Both the position numbers and the translations under genes were made by a program. From NCBI GenBank assembly GCA_002452325.1, contig DKFG01000132.1, positions 199-9,186 on the forward strand: a stretch of 8,988 bases of DNA, read 5' to 3'. A model generated the notes under the pieces. That model was not told the origin of the DNA, searched no databases, and worked only from the letters and a program-made list of their open reading frames with translations. The DNA is from Geobacter sp. UBA6802 (GTDB lineage: Bacteria > Desulfobacterota > Desulfuromonadia > Geobacterales > Pseudopelobacteraceae). Below are positions 1-6,694 of the stretch, in pieces (positions within the stretch are counted from its first letter, which is position 1; each line of letters begins with the position of its first letter).

Positions 1-47
1 TGCCGATTACCACGGCTGAGGAAGACCTGAAGGCAATACTTGGGTAA
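1..47 (+). CDS. C-terminal tail of an unidentified plus-strand gene (partial)
   Basis: The frame starting at base 3 stays open to a TAA at 45-47 and reads PITTAEEDLKAILG. This looks like the helical end of a real protein, cut off by the window edge. It runs toward hsdR, and a hairpin terminator begins 27 bases after its stop, as expected for a convergent gene end. Fourteen residues are too few to name a family. The call rests only on the open frame, the plausible composition and the terminator, so it is tentative. Confidence 0.4.
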   Translation, partial: PITTAEEDLKAILG

Positions 48-73
48 GCAAACCTGCAAGGTTGGAACGAAAA

Positions 74-106
74 CGGGCAGTCTCCGGTATGGGGGCTGCC
101 CGCTTT
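74..106. terminator. Bidirectional intrinsic terminator between convergent genes
   Basis: Bases 74-85 pair with 91-102 to form a 12-pair stem around the 5-base loop GGTAT. The first seven pairs, CGGGCAG with CTGCCCG, are perfect. As plus-strand RNA the remaining pairs include two G-U wobbles and the stem is followed by CTTTG. As minus-strand RNA the stem has two A-C mismatches and is followed by TTTTCGTT, a better U-tract. It lies 26 bases past the hsdR stop and 27 bases past the stop of the plus-strand partial gene, so it probably ends transcription from both sides. Confidence 0.65.
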
Positions 107-127
107 GCTGATACTCACCCTATTTGA

Positions 128-3100
128 TCAGTGATACATCCGACTTTCGGCTCCGCCAACGCCGATACCGGTTTGGTACAGGTGGGCAAAGATCATGTCG
201 GCCTTTAACGAAATCTCATGGTCGGCATAACCGCTGCCCGGCAGGTTGACGAAAAGATGCTTGATGATCTCAGCCCTTACCTGTGCCTGGGCAGTGGCCT
301 TTTCACGCCAGTGGTCAATCTGGAGCTTGCCGGTCAGCAGCTTGTCCAGTAGTTCCTTGGCGACCTCTTTGATCCGTTCCCGCTCGGTTCGGGTCAAGGT
401 TTCCTTCTGCAGCAGGTCGAACACCGCCAACTGATCTTCGTTATCGAGTCCTTCCCTCAGGTAGCGACGCTGCTCCTGATCCAGGCCATCATTGAACCTG
501 AACAGGTCGTCGAAAACCTTCTGTACTTCCGCGGCATCCTTGTCCTTGTTGTACTCCGCCACAATCTCCTGATACCGCTCATACAGGTCAACTCGGGTCG
601 GGTTCCTGGCGACCATAGCCTGCAGCCGTTTTTCGATCTTCTCCCTCAGATTGAGCATCTTGATGTTGGGACAGGTCCGGTCGAACTCCGCCTGCATGCG
701 GCTGATATCGATATTGGTCAGCTCGTACCGGATCGGCGGTTCGCTCACAATCGGCGTTTCGGTTGTCACTGCCGTATCGACTACATCGTACAGCGCCTGG
801 AGCATTTCCGAGACATCCGGCGCTTCCCGGCTCTCCTGCAGCCGGTTATACAGGGCCGCTATCGCGTTTTCCTGTTTATCGTAGGCGTACAGGCCGGGAT
901 TGGGGAAAAGCCCCCGGAACCTGGCGGAAATATCGTCGGCCATGACCTCAAAGGTTTTCCGCCGCTCGTCGGTTTCACAGACGGTATTCACACCGCGCAG
1001 GATTAGCGCTTGTTTGTCAAAGCCGGTGGCAGCGATCAGATCATCCAGATTGAAGCCATAGCCGGACAGAAAATCCCGTGCCGCCTGGATCGACTGGCCA
1101 TACTCGGCCAATGCCTCGGTATCGTCCCGGAGAAGATCAACATCAACCTGCTTGCTGTCACCCTGGGCAAAGGTAGCCAGCGCCTGACGCAGGCTCTTGA
1201 GCATGCCGTTGTAGTCGATGATGAGGCCATTTTTCTTGCCGCCGCCGACACGGTTGACGCGGGCGATTGCCTGCATCAGGGTGTGCCCCTTCATCGGCTT
1301 GTCCAGGTAGAGTGTGGCCAGGCATTTCACGTCGTACCCGGTCAGCCACATGGCGCAGACGATTGCCACCCGGAACGGATGCTCCGGTTTCTTGAACTCC
1401 AGGTCGAGGTCGCGGTGCACCATCTTTTCACGATGGGGGACAATATCCAGTCCCCACTTGCGGAACTCGTCCACCTCTCCCTGTTCCTGGGAAACCACCA
1501 CGCATAGTTCCGTTGATTTCATCCACTCCACCTGGGCACGGCGGTTCTGGAGAAATTTGTCCGGGGTTTTGCCTGCCCTGGCGAAATGTTCTTCTTCGGC
1601 GACCACCTTTGCCTCCAGTGCTTGCCATGTCTCCTGCCACTCTTTGGCTACCAGGTCGTACATCCTGACGCAGGTGATCTTGTCGATACAGACCATCATC
1701 GCTTTGCCCCCGCCGTTATCGAAGGATCGCCACCGCTGATGGTAGTGCTTGACGAAATCTTCTGCCACCTTGCCGAGACGGGTCGGCGAGGTCAGGATGG
1801 GATAATCGCGAGCCAGCTCCCGGTACAGTTTTTCTTCCTGCTCTGCATCCAGCTCGCCTGCTGCTCTGGCGGCCTCGATTCGCTCTTCGATCCGCTTGTT
1901 GACCTCTTCATCGACGATTTCCAGCTTCTCCCCGCGATTCTCATAGAACAGCGGCAGGGTCGCGCCATCTGCCACTGCCCGCTGGAAATCGTAGATAGAG
2001 ATGTAGTCGCCAAAGACTTCCTTGGTCATCTGCTTCTCGGCGTTGTCGATCAGCGGAGTGCCGGTGAAGCCGATGAACTTGGCCCGTGGCAGGGCCTTGC
2101 GCATGTTGATCGCCAGGCGGCCGTACTGCGTCCGGTGGGCTTCGTCGGAAATGACGATTATGTCTTCACGCGGACTGTAGGCTTCGTCCACCAGCCGGTG
2201 GAACTTGTGGATCAGGCTGAAGACATAGCGGTGATTCTCTTTCAGCAGCTTCTCCAGCCCCTTGCCGTCCCTTGCCTTGGCCTTTTTGTTGGTGGCGGCG
2301 CCGCAGCCGGTGTACGTGCCGAAAATCTGCTCGTCCAGCTCGTTCCGGTCGGTCATCACCACAAAGGTATACTTCGCCGAAATCCTGCGGTGCATCTTTT
2401 CGGTCAAAAAGATCATCGAGTACGACTTGCCCGACCCCTGGGTATGCCAGAACACCCCAAGTCGTCCGGCTTCCACTTCTGCCTGCGCCCCCGGCTCTTC
2501 TGACAGCAGCTTGGCAATCACCCGGTTGACGCCGAGGTACTGGTGATTCCGGGCCACGATTTTCTGAACCTCCCCTTCCGTACGGTCGTACAAAATGAAG
2601 TTCTCCACCAGATCGAGGAGCGCCGTCTTGTTCAGCATCCCCCGCAGCAGTATCGGCAGCAGCGGCTGATCCCTGGCCGGTTCCGGGTCCTCTTCACGCA
2701 GCCGTTTCCAGCGAGAAAAATGTTCCACGATCGACGTAATGGAGCCGTACTTTGCATCAACACCGTTGGAGATGAGAATCAGAGCGTTCCAGTGGAACAG
2801 GTGCGGGATAGTGTCCAGATAGTCGCTGTAGTTTTTCTTGAACGCCTTTTCTACATGCTGGTCGTAGCGCTTCAGTTCGATGAATACCAGCGGCAGGCCG
2901 TTGACATAGCAGATCAGATCCGGGCGGCGACGCCAGAGCCGTCCCTGCACCCACAGCTCCCGCACCACCAGAAAGCGGTTCTTTTTCGGGTTGGCTGGGT
3001 CATAGAAATCCACCAGTTTCAATCGGCGATCTTTCAGTTGTCCGGCCTCATCCCGGTACTTGACCGTCACGCCGTCACGCAGCAGGCGGTACTTGTCCTC

Positions 3101-3379
3101 GTTCATCTGCACCAGGGTTTTGGTGATGTCATCCGCCACTACCTGGTTGAGTGCCTCCTGGTATGCCTCATCTGGCAGGCCAGGGTTCAGGCGTCGTAGC
3201 GCGGCATCCACGTCCCGCCGCAATACCACTTCCCGGTCGGTGAGTCGCCCCAGCAGGCTTTCCGGACCGAAGTCCTCGTTGTCGTGGGCAAATACGGAGT
3301 CGTATTTCAGTTCCTGCTCCAGCAGTTCCGCCGTCGGTTGTTGAATCAGTATGTCTTCGGAGTAGTCTTTGCGCGGCAT
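128..3379 (-). CDS. hsdR: Type I restriction enzyme R subunit (nuclease and ATP-dependent translocase)
   Basis: HsdR joins the HsdM/HsdS complex and uses ATP to pull in and cut DNA that lacks the protective methylation. The 1083-residue protein has the normal length and all expected blocks. The N-terminal PD-(D/E)xK nuclease shows D154, E168 and K170, with the D-x13-E-x-K spacing known for EcoR124I. N183-x3-Y187 stands where many relatives have Q-x3-Y. The SF2 motor has Walker A GSGKS (315-319), DEAH (412-415), GFTGTPL (437-443), a motif V-like WLTGYD stretch (about 678-683) and QAIARVNR (703-710). The C-terminal third is helical and resembles the HsdR C-terminal region that contacts the methyltransferase core. 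The ATG at 3379 is preceded by GGAGA at good spacing. No frameshift or missing motif is seen, so restriction is probably active. The gene is separated from hsdMS by 511 bases plus the third gene and seems to have its own promoter. Confidence 0.97.
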   Translation of the reverse strand: MPRKDYSEDILIQQPTAELLEQELKYDSVFAHDNEDFGPESLLGRLTDREVVLRRDVDAALRRLNPGLPDEAYQEALNQVVADDITKTLVQMNEDKYRLLRDGVTVKYRDEAGQLKDRRLKLVDFYDPANPKKNRFLVVRELWVQGRLWRRRPDLICYVNGLPLVFIELKRYDQHVEKAFKKNYSDYLDTIPHLFHWNALILISNGVDAKYGSITSIVEHFSRWKRLREEDPEPARDQPLLPILLRGMLNKTALLDLVENFILYDRTEGEVQKIVARNHQYLGVNRVIAKLLSEEPGAQAEVEAGRLGVFWHTQGSGKSYSMIFLTEKMHRRISAKYTFVVMTDRNELDEQIFGTYTGCGAATNKKAKARDGKGLEKLLKENHRYVFSLIHKFHRLVDEAYSPREDIIVISDEAHRTQYGRLAINMRKALPRAKFIGFTGTPLIDNAEKQMTKEVFGDYISIYDFQRAVADGATLPLFYENRGEKLEIVDEEVNKRIEERIEAARAAGELDAEQEEKLYRELARDYPILTSPTRLGKVAEDFVKHYHQRWRSFDNGGGKAMMVCIDKITCVRMYDLVAKEWQETWQALEAKVVAEEEHFARAGKTPDKFLQNRRAQVEWMKSTELCVVVSQEQGEVDEFRKWGLDIVPHREKMVHRDLDLEFKKPEHPFRVAIVCAMWLTGYDVKCLATLYLDKPMKGHTLMQAIARVNRVGGGKKNGLIIDYNGMLKSLRQALATFAQGDSKQVDVDLLRDDTEALAEYGQSIQAARDFLSGYGFNLDDLIAATGFDKQALILRGVNTVCETDERRKTFEVMADDISARFRGLFPNPGLYAYDKQENAIAALYNRLQESREAPDVSEMLQALYDVVDTAVTTETPIVSEPPIRYELTNIDISRMQAEFDRTCPNIKMLNLREKIEKRLQAMVARNPTRVDLYERYQEIVAEYNKDKDAAEVQKVFDDLFRFNDGLDQEQRRYLREGLDNEDQLAVFDLLQKETLTRTERERIKEVAKELLDKLLTGKLQIDHWREKATAQAQVRAEIIKHLFVNLPGSGYADHEISLKADMIFAHLYQTGIGVGGAESRMYH

Positions 3380-3410
3380 GCTTTCTCCACTTTGGTTCGT
3401 TTATGGACAT

Positions 3411-3423
3411 TATCGGACCGATA
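3411..3423. promoter_or_regulatory. Perfect 13-base palindrome, candidate operator of hsdR
   Basis: TATCGGACCGATA is a perfect inverted repeat of TATCGG around a single central base. It lies 32 bases upstream of the hsdR start codon and touches the only -10-like hexamer in that stretch. Its arms are variants of the TATCG motif repeated through the rest of the leader, and its first eight bases recur in reverse at 3880-3887. Position and symmetry fit a dimeric regulator binding at the promoter. The regulator is not identifiable from the site. Confidence 0.5.
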
Positions 3424-3476
3424 TGGATCAATTCGGCCTATAAAAAACATAATAAAATCAACATACAGTTAAAATC

Positions 3477-3887
3477 TATCGCCCATTCTATTGACCATTC
3501 AGAAGAGATATGGAGCATTTTGGGCGATATTATCCTGCCGGGTGTTTCGGGGCCACTTCTTGCTCCGTGACAGTTACCCGGACAATCTGCTCGTCACGCC
3601 AAACTATCAGGGCAGTACCGGTTTGTGCTGCGACCTGCCGGGCTCGATTTGCAGCACGACGGAGGGCATTGAGCGACCCGGGCAGGTCGTTATCCTTAAA
3701 ATTTTCAATCGAATTCCGGTTCACGGTTATTAGCGCCAGCCTATTTGTTATCGCCCAAAAATCACCAATAAGCATAAAAATGGGTGATAATTAAATCGTT
3801 AAAATACAGACAGTTATCGCGCGACAGCGCCAAAATATCGCCCAAATATCGTCCAGCAGGGCAAGATACGGCATGTTTTGTCCGATA
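3477..3887. repeat. Cluster of TATCGCCC-type motifs
   Basis: The 8-base word TATCGCCC occurs four times: at 3477-3484, 3749-3756 and 3836-3843 on the plus strand, and at 3522-3529 on the minus strand. Three copies extend to the 11-base TATCGCCCAAA (3529-3519 reversed, 3749-3759, 3836-3846). Variants are TATCGCGC at 3815-3822, TATCGTCC at 3847-3854, TATCGGACAAAA at 3887-3876 on the minus strand, and TATCACCCA at 3789-3781 on the minus strand. Spacing is irregular and both orientations occur, so this is not a CRISPR array or a tandem satellite. It looks like a set of protein-binding sites flanking the small ORF and leading up to hsdR. Confidence 0.6.
3530..3775 (-). CDS. Small unrecognised protein (81 aa or shorter), possibly antitoxin-like
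   Basis: The frame encodes up to 81 residues. Its middle (about 34-66) has a basic amphipathic helix, ALRRAANRARQVAAQTG, followed by a strand-turn-strand TALIVWRDEQIVRV. That pattern of an Arg/Ala helix, TGT, then a short strand ending in 'WRDxxIV' resembles small uncharacterised bacterial proteins of 60-90 residues, some of which I recall as antitoxin-like partners. I cannot place it in a named family. The ATG at 3775 has no ribosome binding site, and the first 30 residues read like intergenic DNA. A GTG at codon 18 is an alternative, and the N-terminus could be false. One TATCGCCC motif lies inside its 5' end and several lie just upstream. The opposite strand is also open here but gives a Ser/Arg/Cys-rich shadow. 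It could be a real small gene or a remnant. Confidence 0.4.
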   Translation of the reverse strand: MLIGDFWAITNRLALITVNRNSIENFKDNDLPGSLNALRRAANRARQVAAQTGTALIVWRDEQIVRVTVTEQEVAPKHPAG

Positions 3888-3890
3888 ACT

Positions 3891-5528
3891 TTACTTTACC
3901 AGCCAGTATCTTCGCCCACGCTTGTCACCCTCAAATAGCACCTGTCGAGCGGCAATGAGAGCGTCAATGGCACGTTTAACCTGCTTGTATGGGATCTCTG
4001 CGCCAATTCGCCTATTGATCTCACCGCCAGCCGAACGAGGGTAGCGGATAAGGTCTTCTACAATAAGAGCCTGCAAGCGATGTGGTTCAATACGTTGCAG
4101 GGTCGTACTGGCCGGAAACTCCAGCCGCCGCAATACATCAGGGTCGACGAAATAGCGCGTTGCCTGGGTTCTTCCCGTGCTCTGCACCAGCCCCCAGTTG
4201 AGCAGCCGGTTGATCCAGGGATTAAGAAGCTCGACCGAAGCCAGTTCCAGCGCCTTTGCCAGCTCCCGAGCTGTCAGGGCATCGTGTTGTGCCAACAGGC
4301 CAAGGGCAATACGCTCTCGCTGGGTCAGCTGGAAGGTCTGGTCAGCCTTGGCCATGAAGTCGATCACCTGCGGCTTGAGGATGCGCCGACGCACCGTCAC
4401 CTCAAACCGGTCCGGCCCTTCTTTCGGGTCAGGCACCGGTTTACCCTGGGAGAGCAGCACCTCGTACATTTTGTCGTAACCGCTTCCTTCGCGCTCCATC
4501 AGCTTCAGATCATGAAACACCCTGGCCAGGTGCTCGTTGCGCCGTACCGTGGTATGCAGCAGGTTTTGCGGCGTGACCCCCATCGGCAGCAGCCCCGGAT
4601 TCACCACTTCCAGCCGGTCCGGGTGCAGGTTGAGGAAGATGTCGCCCCGCTGGGTGTAGGGGCGGTGTACCAGGGCGTTTACCAGCAGTTCACGGACGAC
4701 GATCTCATCGTACAGCGGCACATGCTGGCGGAAGAGCCCATCAGGCAGTTCGTACCGTTCGCGAAAGTCCGGCACCTCTCGCCAAACCGTCTCGATCAGC
4801 TCCATCGGCGTCAGGCTGAAATCATCCCACGGAATCTTGTTCACCTTTTTCCCCAGCTCGTCGTACTTGATGAACTGGATAACCGGCGCAGTGCCAAGCC
4901 GAGCCCGGTCCTGGCGGCGAGCGACACACAGCACCCCCAGGTTGGTCAGCCATTCACCGTTGGCCAGCAGATAGTGGTCCAGCAGCTCGTCGTCGGTCTT
5001 TTCCTTCACCGAATCCTTGACCCGGTCAGATGCTCGGATACCAGTAACGAATGTCGCCAGCTTCTGCGGGTCGGTTCCGCTCCGGGGCACCTGCAGGGTG
5101 GTTTGAGTCTCCCATGGCAGCGCCGATCGCTCGGCAGCAAGCCGCAGTACCTCGTCGCCAACCACCGGTTTGCTCTCGTCGGAGACCCGCATGAAGTAGT
5201 GGCCGTCCGGAGTTGAGGCCACAGCTACCGATCTGGGAATTTTCAGTTCAATGTATTCTGCGCTGTTATCGGCCTGGCAAATCTCCGGCAGCACAGTGAC
5301 GTTCACCGTCCGCTCCCCCATCTTGCGACGGATCAGGTCAAGAAGACCCGGCTCGATCTCCTGCCCAGCCGGGGGCTGGTCGGCGTCGTTCTCGATCCCG
5401 ATCAGCAGCCGTCCCCCTTGGGCGTTGGCAAAGGCGATGCAGTCCTTGGCCAGCTCCTTCCAGTTGGCAGAGTTGCCGGTGACGGCGCGCAGCGACTTCT
5501 TGTCGACAAACTGACCTTCATCGCTCAT
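3891..5528 (-). CDS. Schlafen/AlbA_2 - RecG-like GHKL ATPase - winged-helix protein of the hsd operon
   Basis: The 545 residues show three parts. Residues 1-130 match the AlbA_2 (Schlafen) domain, with the hallmark IAFANAQGGRLLIGIEN at 31-47 and an N-terminal E4-x4-D9-x-K11. Residues 270-385 match the ATPase-like region found at the end of RecG-like proteins (HATPase_c_4): RELLVNALVHRPY (279-291), DRLEVVNPG (304-312) and EREGSGYDKM (345-354). Residues about 400-465 and 482-545 look like two winged-helix domains. Such proteins are usually annotated as 'ATP-binding' or 'transcriptional regulator', and the true activity of this group is not settled. The start ATG overlaps the hsdS stop (ATGA) and has a strong AGGAGG seven bases upstream, so it is co-expressed with the methyltransferase. 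The position between hsdS and hsdR is that of the anticodon nuclease gene prrC in E. coli, but PrrC sequence features are absent. The role could be guard/effector, RNA or DNA binding, or regulation of hsdR. Confidence 0.85.
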   Translation of the reverse strand: MSDEGQFVDKKSLRAVTGNSANWKELAKDCIAFANAQGGRLLIGIENDADQPPAGQEIEPGLLDLIRRKMGERTVNVTVLPEICQADNSAEYIELKIPRSVAVASTPDGHYFMRVSDESKPVVGDEVLRLAAERSALPWETQTTLQVPRSGTDPQKLATFVTGIRASDRVKDSVKEKTDDELLDHYLLANGEWLTNLGVLCVARRQDRARLGTAPVIQFIKYDELGKKVNKIPWDDFSLTPMELIETVWREVPDFRERYELPDGLFRQHVPLYDEIVVRELLVNALVHRPYTQRGDIFLNLHPDRLEVVNPGLLPMGVTPQNLLHTTVRRNEHLARVFHDLKLMEREGSGYDKMYEVLLSQGKPVPDPKEGPDRFEVTVRRRILKPQVIDFMAKADQTFQLTQRERIALGLLAQHDALTARELAKALELASVELLNPWINRLLNWGLVQSTGRTQATRYFVDPDVLRRLEFPASTTLQRIEPHRLQALIVEDLIRYPRSAGGEINRRIGAEIPYKQVKRAIDALIAARQVLFEGDKRGRRYWLVK

Positions 5529-6694
5529 GGGACAACCTCCTTCGGCAGGGTGAAACGGCTGACATCCAGCGCCCCGGACATCAGCCTGGGGAGCAGCAGA
5601 TAGCGGGCTTGGCGGAGTTGTTTGGTGTGTCGCTTGATAGTTTCTATCTGTTCAAGCATCGGCAAAACAATCCTATCGAAGGCTTCGAGAGTTTCTTTGT
5701 CAGGGAGCAGGATAGGCGCCTTCTCGAAATCTTTGGCGGTAACTGCAGGATATGCTGCTCCGGTTGCTACACTTGTCAGATAGCTAACAAAGTCATCTGT
5801 CGTACTGGTAAAGTACAGGTAACTAAAGGTAACAGCGCGAGCCGTCAAAACTGCGAACCCGGTGGAAACGATGAGATTGTCCTCCGGTTCCCATATCAAA
5901 GCATACGAGCGCCGATTAGGACGAACGCAAGACCAGATAACATCTCCATGCTGTACTCTTCGCCGGGCACGTCCTGGAGCCTCGTCGAAAGAGACTTCAT
6001 CTACATCGCCTATTTCACCTGTTTCTACCGACGAAATATCGATGTACCGGATCAACTCCGGATGATTCTTTGCTGATATGGCAGATGTGTTTACGTCAAC
6101 GATTTCAGCTAGCTTGGGAATATCCCACCCCTCCGGAACACCATCCACGACCGGCACTGTCTCATGCCCCGGAAAACGCAGCTTCACGAACCACTCACGG
6201 TACAGCAGCCGGGCCGACTCCTCCAGCAGCTGGATGCGGCGCTGGTTGGCGGTGATGAGGTTGTCGTAGGCAGAGAGTATTCCAACAATTTTTCTCTGGT
6301 CTACTATAGATACTGCTGGCACTTGAATTTCTTTCATTATGCCAAGAGTCAGGAATTTCGTGGCCGCACCAGTGGAGAGATTCTGTAACAGCTTCAGTTG
6401 AAGTTGCAGAGCAAAAAATAGAAATCGGTTGTCGAGAACATCTGTATCCTTGCTTTCAAGCACATAAGTCCGTTGATACGCATTAAATTTCCCATTGAAA
6501 TAGTTCACGGGGAATACGCCTGACGCATTATTGCCCGCCAGTAAAACGGCTTCGGTATCAAACGCATAGGTGTTGATTGCTAACGTTTGAGGAGCACACG
6601 TGAAAAATGGATATGCTCCGCCTTCCACAGCAGCATTTGAATCAAGCTTTCCGGTGGTTACGTTGCATAATGAGAGTAAACCTTGCGGTGTCAT
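5525..6694 (-). CDS. hsdS: Type I restriction-modification specificity subunit S
   Basis: HsdS recognises the two halves of the bipartite DNA target and holds two HsdM and two HsdR subunits. The 389 residues show the usual two-repeat plan. The first target-recognition domain (about 1-130) carries the well-known TTGKLDSNAAVEGG / YPFFTCA and FNAYQRTYVL patterns. A coiled-coil spacer with QRKIVGILSAYDNLI follows (133-147, helix to about 170). The second recognition domain runs about 185-335 and contains YIDISSVETG (217-226). The second spacer is at about 336-375 and ends LLLPRLMSGAL. The N-terminus is short, since recognition sequence begins almost at the start codon. The ATG is nevertheless set by the ATGA overlap with hsdM and an upstream GAGGAG. 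The recognition domains are visibly richer in AT than the spacers. The gene is intact, and I saw no homopolymer or tandem repeat suggesting phase variation. The target sequence cannot be read from the protein by eye. Confidence 0.95.
   Translation of the reverse strand: MTPQGLLSLCNVTTGKLDSNAAVEGGAYPFFTCAPQTLAINTYAFDTEAVLLAGNNASGVFPVNYFNGKFNAYQRTYVLESKDTDVLDNRFLFFALQLQLKLLQNLSTGAATKFLTLGIMKEIQVPAVSIVDQRKIVGILSAYDNLITANQRRIQLLEESARLLYREWFVKLRFPGHETVPVVDGVPEGWDIPKLAEIVDVNTSAISAKNHPELIRYIDISSVETGEIGDVDEVSFDEAPGRARRRVQHGDVIWSCVRPNRRSYALIWEPEDNLIVSTGFAVLTARAVTFSYLYFTSTTDDFVSYLTSVATGAAYPAVTAKDFEKAPILLPDKETLEAFDRIVLPMLEQIETIKRHTKQLRQARYLLLPRLMSGALDVSRFTLPKEVVP
5535..5541 (-). promoter_or_regulatory. 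Strong ribosome binding site of the AlbA_2/GHKL gene
   Basis: On the minus strand AAGGAGG ends seven bases before the ATG at 5528. This near-perfect Shine-Dalgarno lies within the last codons of hsdS. It decides the start of the third gene and suggests efficient translation, both independently and by coupling to hsdS. Confidence 0.75.

Larger units (their letters stand above)
3380..3890 (-). promoter_or_regulatory. hsdR leader: motif-rich intergenic region
   Basis: This 511-base gap lies between the stop of the third gene and the hsdR start. It is AT-rich at both ends (about 3410-3535 and 3740-3890), unlike the GC-rich coding DNA around it. It holds one small ORF (3775-3530), at least eight TATCG-type sites and a 13-base palindrome next to hsdR. 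A possible -10 element GATAAT, read on the minus strand, lies where the palindrome ends (3409-3419 region). I find no good -35 at 16-18 bases from it, which would fit a promoter needing an activator, although the promoter may lie elsewhere. I see no convincing terminator after the third gene, so read-through into hsdR remains possible. Confidence 0.55.

Noticed and set aside
1010..2503. Long plus-strand open frames opposite hsdR (1010-1507 and 1586-2503)
   Set aside because: They lie wholly inside hsdR, whose motifs are unmistakable, and their translations show no domain or sensible composition. They are shadows of a GC-rich gene.
3761..3788. Inverted repeat ATCACC/GGTGAT followed by T-run on the minus strand, possible terminator of the hsdMS operon
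   Set aside because: The stem is only 6 pairs with a 16-base loop, too weak to call.
3491..3794. Two overlapping plus-strand frames in the hsdR leader, one with an AGAAGAG before its ATG (3510)
   Set aside because: Their products are Ser/Arg/Cys-rich with no family pattern. The minus-strand frame has the more protein-like sequence. I cannot fully exclude a small plus-strand product.
3819..3830. GCGC-GACA-GCGC hairpin after the third gene
   Set aside because: A 4-pair stem with no adjacent T-tract. It does not qualify as a terminator.
3791..3874. A 27-codon minus-strand ORF (MPYLALLDDIWAIFW...) upstream of the small ORF
   Set aside because: No ribosome binding site, very short, and its FWAI/IWAI string is just the translation of the TATCGCCC motif.
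3477..3887. TATCGCCC copies as a CRISPR array or tandem repeat
   Set aside because: Copies are short, irregularly spaced and in both orientations, so neither label fits.
4080..5216. A 378-codon plus-strand open frame opposite the AlbA_2/GHKL gene
   Set aside because: The translation is rich in His, Gln, Pro and Arg without recognisable motifs, while the minus strand has the AlbA_2 and RecG-like signatures.
3891..5528. Third gene as a PrrC or RloC anticodon nuclease
   Set aside because: Position matches PrrC but the protein lacks a Walker A ATPase domain. Its motifs are AlbA_2, GHKL-like and winged helix, so any similarity would be functional analogy only.
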